Below, one piece after another: positions 6,557 through 13,582 of a stretch of 31,763 nucleotides of DNA. The translations under genes were made by a program, and so were the position numbers. The notes below the pieces were generated by a model. That model was not told the origin of the DNA. It saw only the letters and a list, made by a program, of their open reading frames with translations, and made no database searches. The stretch is from an uncultured Collinsella sp. (GTDB lineage: Bacteria; Actinomycetota; Coriobacteriia; Coriobacteriales; Coriobacteriaceae): NCBI GenBank assembly GCA_900543605.1, contig UQSK01000018.1:1-31763 (forward strand), given 5' to 3'. Every line of letters starts with the position of its first letter. Position 1 is the first letter of the stretch.

Positions 6557-7453
6557 TTACTTCTTTGGCGCTTCAATGCGAACCGTGTCGGAAACGAGCT
6601 CCGTTGCATAAGCCCAGCAGCCGTTTTGTTGAGCGGCTGCCGCAAGATTGACTGCCGTGGCGGCAGCATCGCAGAGAGCAAACGAGCAGGCACCCGAACC
6701 GCACACGTTTGCGGTAATGGTACCGTCCTGTGAACGAAGCCAGTCGAGCACCGTTTGAATCCGCGGCTCCATCTGCGCGGAAATGACACCCAGGTTGTTG
6801 TGGACGAGCGCGTAGGCCGCCTCTGCGTCTCCCGAGCGAAGGGCAGATGCGATCGCTCCGGGCTTGTCCGCAGGCGCTGGGGTCTCGTCAAAACGTCGAT
6901 AGGCTTCAATTGTTGAAACGCTTGCCCCGCGCGGCTTGACCAGCACGACGGGTGTCGCGGGTAGTGCGGGGTACTCGGTTGCCAGCACGTCTCCCCCACC
7001 CACGTAAAATGCAGGGCTGGCATGCAAAAAGAAGGGAACGTCAGCGCCAATGCCGCGCGCGATGTTGTCCAGCGCGGAATCGGCACGGTCGATACCCCAC
7101 AGCTCTGCCAAGGCGACAATGACCGCCGCGGCATCCGTCGAAGGACCGCCCAGGCCGGCACACAACGGGATGCGCTTCTCGATCGTGATGCAGACGTTGG
7201 CCTCACGACCATAATGCTCGGCCATAGCAGCGGCCGCACGATACGCCGTATTCTTTTGCATAGGAAAGTCAGATGCCGGAATCGTCTGGACGGTCAGCGC
7301 CTGTGCCGGCGTAACCGTCACGGTATCGACAAGACCGACGGCTGCCATCAGGGAATCGACCTTATGGTAGCCGCGGTCGTCGCGCTCGGTATGAACCCCC
7401 AGATAGAGGTTGATCTTTGCCGGCGCGGAAAGGGTCAGGGACCAATCGGTCAC
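6557..7453 (-). CDS. ispE: 4-diphosphocytidyl-2-C-methyl-D-erythritol kinase
   Basis: A 298-residue GHMP kinase that phosphorylates CDP-methylerythritol in the non-mevalonate (MEP) isoprenoid pathway. The N-terminal motif APAKINLYLGV carries the conserved Lys13. The glycine-rich ATP loop is PLCAGLGGPSTDAAA (about 96-110). The C-terminal VCGSGACSFAL matches the third GHMP motif. It begins with GTG two bases after the veg stop, so it is translated with veg. The veg-ispE pairing also occurs in Bacillus. Confidence 0.95.
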   Translation of the reverse strand: MTDWSLTLSAPAKINLYLGVHTERDDRGYHKVDSLMAAVGLVDTVTVTPAQALTVQTIPASDFPMQKNTAYRAAAAMAEHYGREANVCITIEKRIPLCAGLGGPSTDAAAVIVALAELWGIDRADSALDNIARGIGADVPFFLHASPAFYVGGGDVLATEYPALPATPVVLVKPRGASVSTIEAYRRFDETPAPADKPGAIASALRSGDAEAAYALVHNNLGVISAQMEPRIQTVLDWLRSQDGTITANVCGSGACSFALCDAAATAVNLAAAAQQNGCWAYATELVSDTVRIEAPKK

Positions 7454-7455
7454 CG

Positions 7456-7752
7456 CTAGTGCTCCTCGAGCTGATTGCCGAGCGGAGTAAAAATGTGCTC
7501 GCCGCTCTCGGGGTCAAACAGCTCGACCTGGCCGGTGAGAATATCAATATACTGGTAGGACTGACGCGACTTGCGGCCACGGCGCTCGTCGACCTCGACG
7601 ATAAAGACTGCCGGATGGACGCTCTTGATGGTGCCCATGCGCTCGACGACGCGGGTGCGGCCCATGTTGGCCTTCACCTTGACGCGATCGCCCACCATAT
7701 CGGTCAGCTTCTCGTGGATGTCGTCGACGTGATTGACTTCCATCTCTTCCAT
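7456..7752 (-). CDS. veg: Veg family protein
   Basis: A 98-residue protein with the Veg/DUF1021 pattern: an N-terminal helix followed by a small beta domain (GDRVKVKANMGRTRVVERMG, then VHPAVFIVEVDE and SYQYIDILTGQVEL). In B. subtilis Veg is highly expressed and linked to biofilm matrix control; the biochemical role is unclear. The ATG at 7752 is chosen because GGAGG lies 8 nt upstream; an ATG three codons later and another upstream are less well placed. It is directly followed by ispE. Confidence 0.88.
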   Translation of the reverse strand: MEEMEVNHVDDIHEKLTDMVGDRVKVKANMGRTRVVERMGTIKSVHPAVFIVEVDERRGRKSRQSYQYIDILTGQVELFDPESGEHIFTPLGNQLEEH

Positions 7753-7779
7753 GAACAGGGCCTCCAGAAGGTGCAATTC

Positions 7780-7799
7780 AAAAAGGGGATAATACCCCT
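7780..7799 (-). terminator. Short terminator-like hairpin between dtd and veg
   Basis: Minus-strand stem AGGGG/CCCCT (7784-7799) with a 6-nt loop, followed by TTTTT. It could end the rph-rdgB-dtd transcript. It also lies in the leader of veg if the candidate promoter at 7820-7849 is used. Confidence 0.5.
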
Positions 7800-7819
7800 A
7801 AGATAGACAAAACTCTAAT

Positions 7820-7849
7820 ACTATATCACCCTGTTGTGGCCATACGCAA
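7820..7849 (-). promoter_or_regulatory. Possible veg-ispE promoter
   Basis: On the minus strand TTGCGT (7844-7849), an 18-nt spacer and TATAGT (7820-7825). The surrounding sequence is A+T-richer than the genes. It is the only plausible pair in the 106-base gap before veg. Confidence 0.4.
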
Positions 7850-7882
7850 GTAGCTAAATAAGCCCCGTCCCAAATTGACTAC

Positions 7883-8329
7883 TTACAGGCTATCGGTGTC
7901 CAGGACTATGGTGAATGGACCGTCGTTGACGAGGTCGACCTTCATGTCGGCGCCGAAGATGCCATGCGCTACGTGCTCGACGTCCTCGCGCACAAGCGTC
8001 AGGAAGTACTCGTAGAGCTCGTTGGCGACATCGGGGGCGCCGGCATCCGTAAACGATGGGCGGCGGCCGTGACGGCAATCGGCGAACAGCGTGAACTGCG
8101 ACACCACGAGAACCTCGCCGTCGACATCGGCAAGGGCCAGGTTGGTCTTGCCGTTCTCGTCCTCGTTAATGCGCAAGCCCCGGAGCTTGCCCCACAGCTT
8201 ATCGGCCTCGGCGCGCGTGTCGCCGTGGCCCACGCCCAGCAGCACCAGATAGCCGCGCCCAATTTTGCCCACGCACTCGCCGTCGACCGTCACGCCGGCG
8301 TTGAGCACGCGCTGCACCACCGCACGCAC
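7883..8329 (-). CDS. dtd: D-aminoacyl-tRNA deacylase
   Basis: A 148-residue DTD1-type enzyme that hydrolyses D-amino acids, and glycine from mischarged tRNA-Ala, off tRNA. The N-terminus MRAVVQRV is typical. The active-site motif SQFTL lies at about 77-81. The second conserved motif reads NDGPFT near the C-terminus, where NxGPxT is usual. It starts 3 bp after the rdgB stop, so the two are almost surely co-translated. Confidence 0.95.
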   Translation of the reverse strand: MRAVVQRVLNAGVTVDGECVGKIGRGYLVLLGVGHGDTRAEADKLWGKLRGLRINEDENGKTNLALADVDGEVLVVSQFTLFADCRHGRRPSFTDAGAPDVANELYEYFLTLVREDVEHVAHGIFGADMKVDLVNDGPFTIVLDTDSL

Positions 8330-8332
8330 GGC

Positions 8333-8974
8333 CTACTCCTCGCCCGTCAGTTTGGCGGATAGGTGCTCGAGCGCATGGAATCGATGGCTGATGGCGTTCT
8401 TCTCATCCGTCGTCAGCTCGGCCATGGTCTTGCCCGGCGTGTCGACCGGCAGGAACAGCGGGTCGTAGCCAAAGCCGTGATCGCCGCGGCCCTCGTGTGC
8501 GATAACGCCCTCGCAGGCGCCCTCACCATAGGTGACCAAACCGTCCGTGTCGATGAGCGCGACGACGCTCATAAAGCGCGCAGTGCGGTCCTCGTCGGCC
8601 ACGCCCTCCAGATTCACGAGCAGCTTGGCATTGTTGGCGGCATCGTCGCCGTGAACGCCCGCGTAGCGCGCGCTATACACACCGGGCTCACCGTCCAGCG
8701 CGTCGACGACCAGGCCCGAATCGTCGGCAATGGCCATAAGGCCCGTCTCCTCCACCGCAGCCTGGGCCTTGATGATGGCGTTCTCCAAAAACGTCGTGCC
8801 GTTTTCCTCGGGGTCCTCAAAATCGCCCAGCTGGCCGAGCGCCACAAAGCGAACCTCGGGCATAACCTTGCCCAAAATGGCCTCGATCTCGGTGAGCTTA
8901 TGGGCGTTGCCCGTTGCCACGACGATGGTCGCCGCCGGGTCGAGGGTGTCGATGTCGATCTTCTCAAGCGCCAT
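8333..8974 (-). CDS. rdgB: XTP/dITP diphosphatase (RdgB/HAM1 family)
   Basis: A 213-residue non-canonical purine NTP pyrophosphatase that removes XTP, ITP and dITP from the nucleotide pool. Visible family motifs are VVATGNAHKLTEI near the N-terminus, ENGTTFLENAIIKA, the metal-site stretch ADDSGLVVDALDG and the C-terminal SHRFHAL. The ATG at 8974 is chosen because AAGGAG lies 7 nt upstream; the frame is open further but without a ribosome site. A TATAAG (8991-8996) may be part of its own promoter, because a hairpin separates it from rph. Confidence 0.95.
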   Translation of the reverse strand: MALEKIDIDTLDPAATIVVATGNAHKLTEIEAILGKVMPEVRFVALGQLGDFEDPEENGTTFLENAIIKAQAAVEETGLMAIADDSGLVVDALDGEPGVYSARYAGVHGDDAANNAKLLVNLEGVADEDRTARFMSVVALIDTDGLVTYGEGACEGVIAHEGRGDHGFGYDPLFLPVDTPGKTMAELTTDEKNAISHRFHALEHLSAKLTGEE

Positions 8975-9077
8975 GAATGGTCTCCTTGTTCTTATAACAA
9001 CGCCACACAAAAGGTAATTAGGCTCTCAAGCCCCTCCCCTCGCGCGGCAGCAGCCTTACAGTTCAGCGTTTCCGCAG

Positions 9078-9118
9078 ATAAAACCTGCCAAAATAAACCT
9101 GTCCCTTTTTGGCAGGTT
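9078..9118 (-). terminator. Hairpin overlapping the rph stop codon
   Basis: Minus-strand arms AACCTGCCAAAA (9107-9118) and TTTTGGCAGGTT (9082-9093), then TTTATC. The upstream arm includes the last bases of the rph stop. The loop reads AGGGACAGGTTTA, a sequence type that looks like an intergenic repeat. It may attenuate transcription from rph into rdgB. Confidence 0.6.
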
Positions 9119-9842
9119 AGGCGAGGGCTTGGTGCTGGAGCTCGATGAGCTCGGCAATGCCCTTGTCGCCCAAATCGAGCAGGGCATTGAGGCGCTTGCG
9201 GTCGAAGGGCGCCTGCTCGCCAGTGCCCTGGAGCTCGATCATCTCGCCGGTATCGGTGGCGACAAGGTTCATGTCGACCTCGGCGTGACTGTCCTCGGAA
9301 TAATCCAGGTCGAGCAGGGTGTTGCCGTCGACAACGCCCATGGAAATCGCGGCGACCTGGCCCGTGAGCGGGATGCGCTCGAGCTTACCCGCCTCGACCC
9401 ACATGGCAAGGGCGTCGTGCAGTGCCACCCAGGCGCCGGTAATGCTCGCCGTTCGCGTGCCGCCGTCTGCCTGAATCACGTCGCAGTCGACGGTGACGGT
9501 GTACTCGCCGAGCGCCTTCATGTTGACGACGGTACGCAGGCTGCGGCCGATGAGGCGCTCGATCTCCATGGAGCGACCCTTGCGGTTGGCATGCTCGCGC
9601 TTGCAGCGCTTGCCGGTCGATGCCGGCAGCATGGCGTACTCCGCCGTTACCCAACCGGCCTTGGCGCCCTTGCGCCAGCCCGGCACGCCCTCCTCAATTG
9701 TGGCGGCGCACAGCACGCGCGTATCGCCAAACTCGGCCAGGCACGAACCATGGGCGTGCTTCATGACGCCGCGGGTAAGCTTGATGGGGCGCAGCTCATC
9801 GGCGGCGCGGCCGTTGGCGCGATTGGCCTGCATATACTCCAT
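9117..9842 (-). CDS. rph: Ribonuclease PH
   Basis: A 241-residue phosphorolytic 3'-5' exoribonuclease that trims tRNA 3' ends. It shows the RNase PH fold: GSCLAEFGDTRVLCAATIEEGVP near the start (conserved in blocks), GRSMEIERLIGRSLR with the phosphate-binding arginines, and CDVIQADGGTRTASITGA. Length and motifs look intact. The start has AAAGGA 7 nt upstream. It lies between murI (54 bp upstream) and rdgB; rph-rdgB is a frequent pair in Gram-positive bacteria. Confidence 0.96.
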   Translation of the reverse strand: MEYMQANRANGRAADELRPIKLTRGVMKHAHGSCLAEFGDTRVLCAATIEEGVPGWRKGAKAGWVTAEYAMLPASTGKRCKREHANRKGRSMEIERLIGRSLRTVVNMKALGEYTVTVDCDVIQADGGTRTASITGAWVALHDALAMWVEAGKLERIPLTGQVAAISMGVVDGNTLLDLDYSEDSHAEVDMNLVATDTGEMIELQGTGEQAPFDRKRLNALLDLGDKGIAELIELQHQALA

Positions 9843-9897
9843 GGAAAAATCCTTTCGGCAAAAGGTGAACGTGAGCCTTTGGTCGGTGACCTTATAT

Positions 9898-10782
9898 CTA
9901 TTTCAGTTCGTCGATATCGATATGTTCAATGCTCTTGAGCGGCTGGCCAAAGATAAAACTGCCCGCCACCGCAAACTCGGCAATGTTATCGGCCGTCGTC
10001 GCAAAACGATGCTGCGGCTCGGCCGCGTCGCCCGCCAGCTGCTCGCGGCGCGTGAGAATATCGGTCAGCTCGCGCGTGGTCTCCTCGGCGGAGCTCACCA
10101 CGCGCACTCCGGGACCCAGTGCATGGCGAATAGGCCCCACGAGCAGCGGGAAATGCGTGCAGCCGAGTACCACGGTATCGATGCCGTGGTCGCGCAGCGG
10201 TTCAACCGTGGCGCCGACCAGCGCGCGTACGGCAGGCGTATCAAAGATGTCCTCGTTCTCGAGCCACTGCTCTTGCAGATGCGCGCCCGAGGCGAGCTCG
10301 TGCTCAACGACCTCGACAAAGCTCGAGGCAGGGCAGCCGTATACGTCGACGCCGGCATCCAGGTCCTGAATAGCACGCGTGTAAGCGCCCGAGCGAATGG
10401 TGAGGTTGGTGGCGAGCACGCCCACCCGGCGCGTGCGGGTGCTGTTGATTGCCGCGCGTGCGCCCGGTGCGATCACACCGATGACGGGGACGTCGAGCAC
10501 CTGCTGGGCCAAACGCAAGGCCGCAGCGGTCGCCGTATTGCAGGCGATGACCATGATCTTGACGTCGTGCTTCGACAGCCAACGGCCCGCCTGCAGTGCA
10601 AACGAGCGCACCTCGTCCTCGGTGCGGGTGCCGTAAGGGCAGCGCTTGGTGTCGCCAAAGTAGTAGACGGACTCGTGCGGCAACGCCGTCGCAATCGCGC
10701 GCGCAACCGTCAGACCGCCCAGGCCCGAGTCGAACACACCGATCGGGCGCGTGTCACCTGCCAGATTCTCGATATCGGACAT
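9898..10782 (-). CDS. murI: Glutamate racemase
   Basis: Makes D-glutamate for peptidoglycan by cofactor-independent racemisation. The protein has 294 residues. It shows the N-terminal GVFDSGLGGLTV (catalytic-region Asp18), the first catalytic cysteine in IACNTAT, and the second in VVLGCTHFPLL. The ATG at 10782 is preceded by GGTGAGG, although at short spacing. A GTG at 10836 overlapping the stop of the upstream gene (TAGTG) is an alternative that would add 18 residues not typical of the family. It works in the same pathway as murE, two genes upstream. Confidence 0.94.
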   Translation of the reverse strand: MSDIENLAGDTRPIGVFDSGLGGLTVARAIATALPHESVYYFGDTKRCPYGTRTEDEVRSFALQAGRWLSKHDVKIMVIACNTATAAALRLAQQVLDVPVIGVIAPGARAAINSTRTRRVGVLATNLTIRSGAYTRAIQDLDAGVDVYGCPASSFVEVVEHELASGAHLQEQWLENEDIFDTPAVRALVGATVEPLRDHGIDTVVLGCTHFPLLVGPIRHALGPGVRVVSSAEETTRELTDILTRREQLAGDAAEPQHRFATTADNIAEFAVAGSFIFGQPLKSIEHIDIDELK

Positions 10783-10835
10783 TACCTCACCAGATTCTCT
10801 CTCGAAAAGATATGGCTCAGCGCGATAGGACCGCA

Positions 10836-11747
10836 CTACGAACGGGCCGCGACGAGCAGCTCTGCCGTTGCCGCCCAGCCATCGACAATCTTGCCGCGCG
10901 TGACGTAGGCGTTATCGCAAACATCCAGGAACTCGGGCGCGCCGGCGCTGGTCAAACCGTTCTCGACCAGGCAGAACGTGCCCACGTGGTCAGCCATGTA
11001 GAAGTCGGACTCGGAATCGCCGAGCGCCAGCGTCTCCTCGCGCTCGATACCCAGGTGCTCACAGAAACGTGCGATGGCAACGCCCTTGTTGAGGCCGGCG
11101 GGATTGATGTTAAACGCGCGGCCATCCTCGACGCGTTCGAGCTCGAGCGTCGTCGGTTTGGACAGATGGGTCAGATGGCCGTTGCAGGCCCAGACCAGGC
11201 CGCAGCCGGCCTCATCAAGAATGGCCTGGACCTCGTCGTCGGGCACATCGCCGCGCATGCCGACGGTGACCTCGCGGTACTTGTAGCCAGTCGACATGTC
11301 GTTGTGGTACTCGATCTTATGCGGCCAGCGGGCGAGAATCTTCTCGCACACGCCGGTCTGCTCGATCACCTGATGCGGCGTGAGGTCGCAGGCGGGGTCG
11401 TAGGGCATATCGCCGGTCAGGTACTCCCAATCGTTGGCCTTGAGGTCGTACATGACCAGACCACCCATCTCGCCGATGTAGGAGTTGAGGCCGAGCACGC
11501 GCGCATCCTCGTGGATCATGGTGCGGTTGCGGCCCGAGGTGGGAACCACCTGTATGCCGGCGCGGGCAAGTGCCACGACAGCCTCGACGAGCTTGGTCGA
11601 GGGGTTGCCGTCGTTGTCGCGCAGCACGCACGAGCCGGGTGCGAGCATCGTGGCGTCCAGGTCGGTAAAGACGTACTTAACCTTGGCAAGACGCTCGCGC
11701 ATCTCGCCCGAAAGCTCAGCGACGGTCGGCAGGGTATTGTGGGACAT
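10836..11747 (-). CDS. HAD-superfamily (Cof/type IIB) phosphatase
   Basis: A 303-residue cytoplasmic phosphohydrolase. Motif I is Asp29-Leu-Asp31-Ala-Thr33, motif II is PTSGRNR, motif III is the Lys in LNKGVAIA, and motif IV is LALGDSESDFYM. The C2-type cap domain lies between motifs II and III. Substrate is unknown; the family covers sugar phosphates, phosphoglycolate-like compounds and flavin or pyridoxal phosphates. The ATG at 11747 has GGAG 5 nt upstream. It lies between murE (33 bp) and murI, which may only reflect co-transcription. Confidence 0.88.
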   Translation of the reverse strand: MSHNTLPTVAELSGEMRERLAKVKYVFTDLDATMLAPGSCVLRDNDGNPSTKLVEAVVALARAGIQVVPTSGRNRTMIHEDARVLGLNSYIGEMGGLVMYDLKANDWEYLTGDMPYDPACDLTPHQVIEQTGVCEKILARWPHKIEYHNDMSTGYKYREVTVGMRGDVPDDEVQAILDEAGCGLVWACNGHLTHLSKPTTLELERVEDGRAFNINPAGLNKGVAIARFCEHLGIEREETLALGDSESDFYMADHVGTFCLVENGLTSAGAPEFLDVCDNAYVTRGKIVDGWAATAELLVAARS

Positions 11748-11780
11748 GGTCACTCCATTACGTAGAAGGGGCTTCTGGTC

Positions 11781-13298
11781 TTAGGCGTCGTACGCCGCAA
11801 GGGCGCGCTTGAGAATCGAACCGTCGCGCTCACAAGGCTCGGGTCCGTTCTTGCGCAGCATGCGCTCTTCCTCGCCCTTACCGGTCACGATGACCACGGC
11901 AGGACGGACGGTTTCGCGCACGGCAGTCTCGATAGCGGCAACGCGATCAGTCACGATTTGCCAGTTATCATTTCCCTGCGCTTGAACGTTGCGCGCGATC
12001 TCGGCGCAGATATCCTCGACATCCTCGGGGCCGGGGTCATCCTCGGTAATCACGATTCGGTCGGCATACTTGCCAGCGGCGATGCCCATCGTGGTGCGTC
12101 GATCGACACCCTTACCACCCGTAGCGCCAAATACAACCGCCAGCTCGCGCTCGGGATAGTTCTCGCGCAAGTCACGCAGGAGCGTCTCGAGGCTCATACC
12201 GTTATGTGCAAAATCGACGATGCCCAAGATTTTGCCCGATACGGACGGATAGAGCTCCATGCGGCCGGGAACGAAGACACCCTCAAAGCCGTGGACGATA
12301 CCCTCTTCGGAAATGCCCAGGGCCTCGGCGCAGGCAATAGCGGCAAGCGCATTGGACACATTGAACTTAACCGGCGTGGGAATCACAATGTCGCGCGTAA
12401 AGCGGGGCGTGCGCACCGTTGCTACCACGCCGCAGTCGCCATTGCGAATCGCCAGCGCAAACACGTCGGCGCGCTCGTCGGTCAGGGAGAACGTCACCGT
12501 ACGTTCGCAACGAGACGCCGCCTCGAGCACGCGATCGACCTTATCCATATCGAGATTGACCACGGCAAAACGGCTCTGCGAGAAGATTTTGAGCTTGCTG
12601 GCGAAGTAATCCTCGAGCGTCGGATGCTCAATCGGCGAAATGTGATCCTCGCCGATATTGGTAAAGGCGCCGACTTCAAAGGCGATCTTGCCCGTGCGCT
12701 CGTATTTGAGGCCCTGGCTCGATGCCTCCATAACCAGCCACGGGGCACCCGCCTCCGCAGCATGCGCAATGCGAGACTGCAGCAGGAAGGATTCGGGGGT
12801 TGTCAGTTTGGAAGGGCCTGCCTCGATGCCGTCGTCGAACTCAATGCCCGTATTAAGAGCGGGCCGATGACAGCCCGTAAGCTTGGCCTCGTTGGCGAGA
12901 ATGCCGCGCAGATAAAAGCTACAGGTCGACTTTCCCTTGGTGCCTGTAAAGGCGCAGACCTTCACCTTACCCGACGGGTGCCCATAAAAGGCATCTGCCA
13001 CCACGGCGAGCGTGCGACGAATATCACTCACAATCACCGCGGGAAGATCAACATCGTAATCGACCTCGGAAACGTAGGCCACGGCGCCATCGGCGATTGC
13101 CGAAAGCAGGTACTCGCGCTTAAACGCACGGCCCTTGCAGACAAACAACGTGCCCGGACGCACCTGGCGCGAGTCATCAGTTGCAAACTCAATGCGCTGG
13201 TCGCACGAAGCGCTCGGTCTGGAAACAACAAGGCCATCTTCCTCGAGCAACTCTATATAGCGCATCAGAGTTAGCTTCTCTTGTGTCGGACTCGACAT
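11781..13298 (-). CDS. murE: UDP-N-acetylmuramoyl-tripeptide synthetase (MurE type, not DAP-specific)
   Basis: Adds the third amino acid to UDP-MurNAc-L-Ala-D-Glu in cell-wall synthesis. It has 505 residues. Visible are DDSRQVRPGTLF (41-52), the ATP loop GTKGKST (119-125, where many MurE read GTNGKTT), NIGEDHI with the lysine that would be carbamylated at about 235, and VDFAHN (361-366). The substrate-specificity site reads DDPG (420-423) in place of the DNPR of diaminopimelate-adding enzymes, so lysine or ornithine is the likely substrate. The ATG at 13298 follows GAGAGG by 7 nt; the frame continues upstream without a ribosome site. Confidence 0.92.
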   Translation of the reverse strand: MSSPTQEKLTLMRYIELLEEDGLVVSRPSASCDQRIEFATDDSRQVRPGTLFVCKGRAFKREYLLSAIADGAVAYVSEVDYDVDLPAVIVSDIRRTLAVVADAFYGHPSGKVKVCAFTGTKGKSTCSFYLRGILANEAKLTGCHRPALNTGIEFDDGIEAGPSKLTTPESFLLQSRIAHAAEAGAPWLVMEASSQGLKYERTGKIAFEVGAFTNIGEDHISPIEHPTLEDYFASKLKIFSQSRFAVVNLDMDKVDRVLEAASRCERTVTFSLTDERADVFALAIRNGDCGVVATVRTPRFTRDIVIPTPVKFNVSNALAAIACAEALGISEEGIVHGFEGVFVPGRMELYPSVSGKILGIVDFAHNGMSLETLLRDLRENYPERELAVVFGATGGKGVDRRTTMGIAAGKYADRIVITEDDPGPEDVEDICAEIARNVQAQGNDNWQIVTDRVAAIETAVRETVRPAVVIVTGKGEEERMLRKNGPEPCERDGSILKRALAAYDA

Positions 13299-13582
13299 AC
13301 AAAGACCTCTCTCGCTAAATTCAGCCTTAAAGGGCAAAAGACGTCCCGCGGCAGAAACGATGAAACATTCTGTATTATCAACCATCCTAATATGCCACCT
13401 GACCTTGCGCGCACTGCAGCCTTCTAAAAAATTGCATGGACTGTGCCGTGGGTTAATAAATGACAACAGTGTCCACCCCGTGTAAAAACAGGGAAATCTG
13501 GGTGCTATTCTTTATCCAAATGTCTTGATGTGCCTCATTGACTCACAATGCCGACCCATCATGCCCAAGCAAAGGATTCCAG
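13299..13582. other. Divergent intergenic region between murE and the amino-acid transporter gene
   Basis: About 280 bases, A+T-richer than its surroundings, containing the start regions of both genes. On the plus strand TTGCAT with TAATAA 16 nt later (about 13432-13459) is a possible promoter. No gene, strong palindrome or riboswitch is evident. Confidence 0.4.

Noticed and set aside
11764..11780. Third copy of the GACCAGAAGGTC-capped element near murE
   Set aside because: Only GACCAGAAG is shared; no paired stem, no invariant box.
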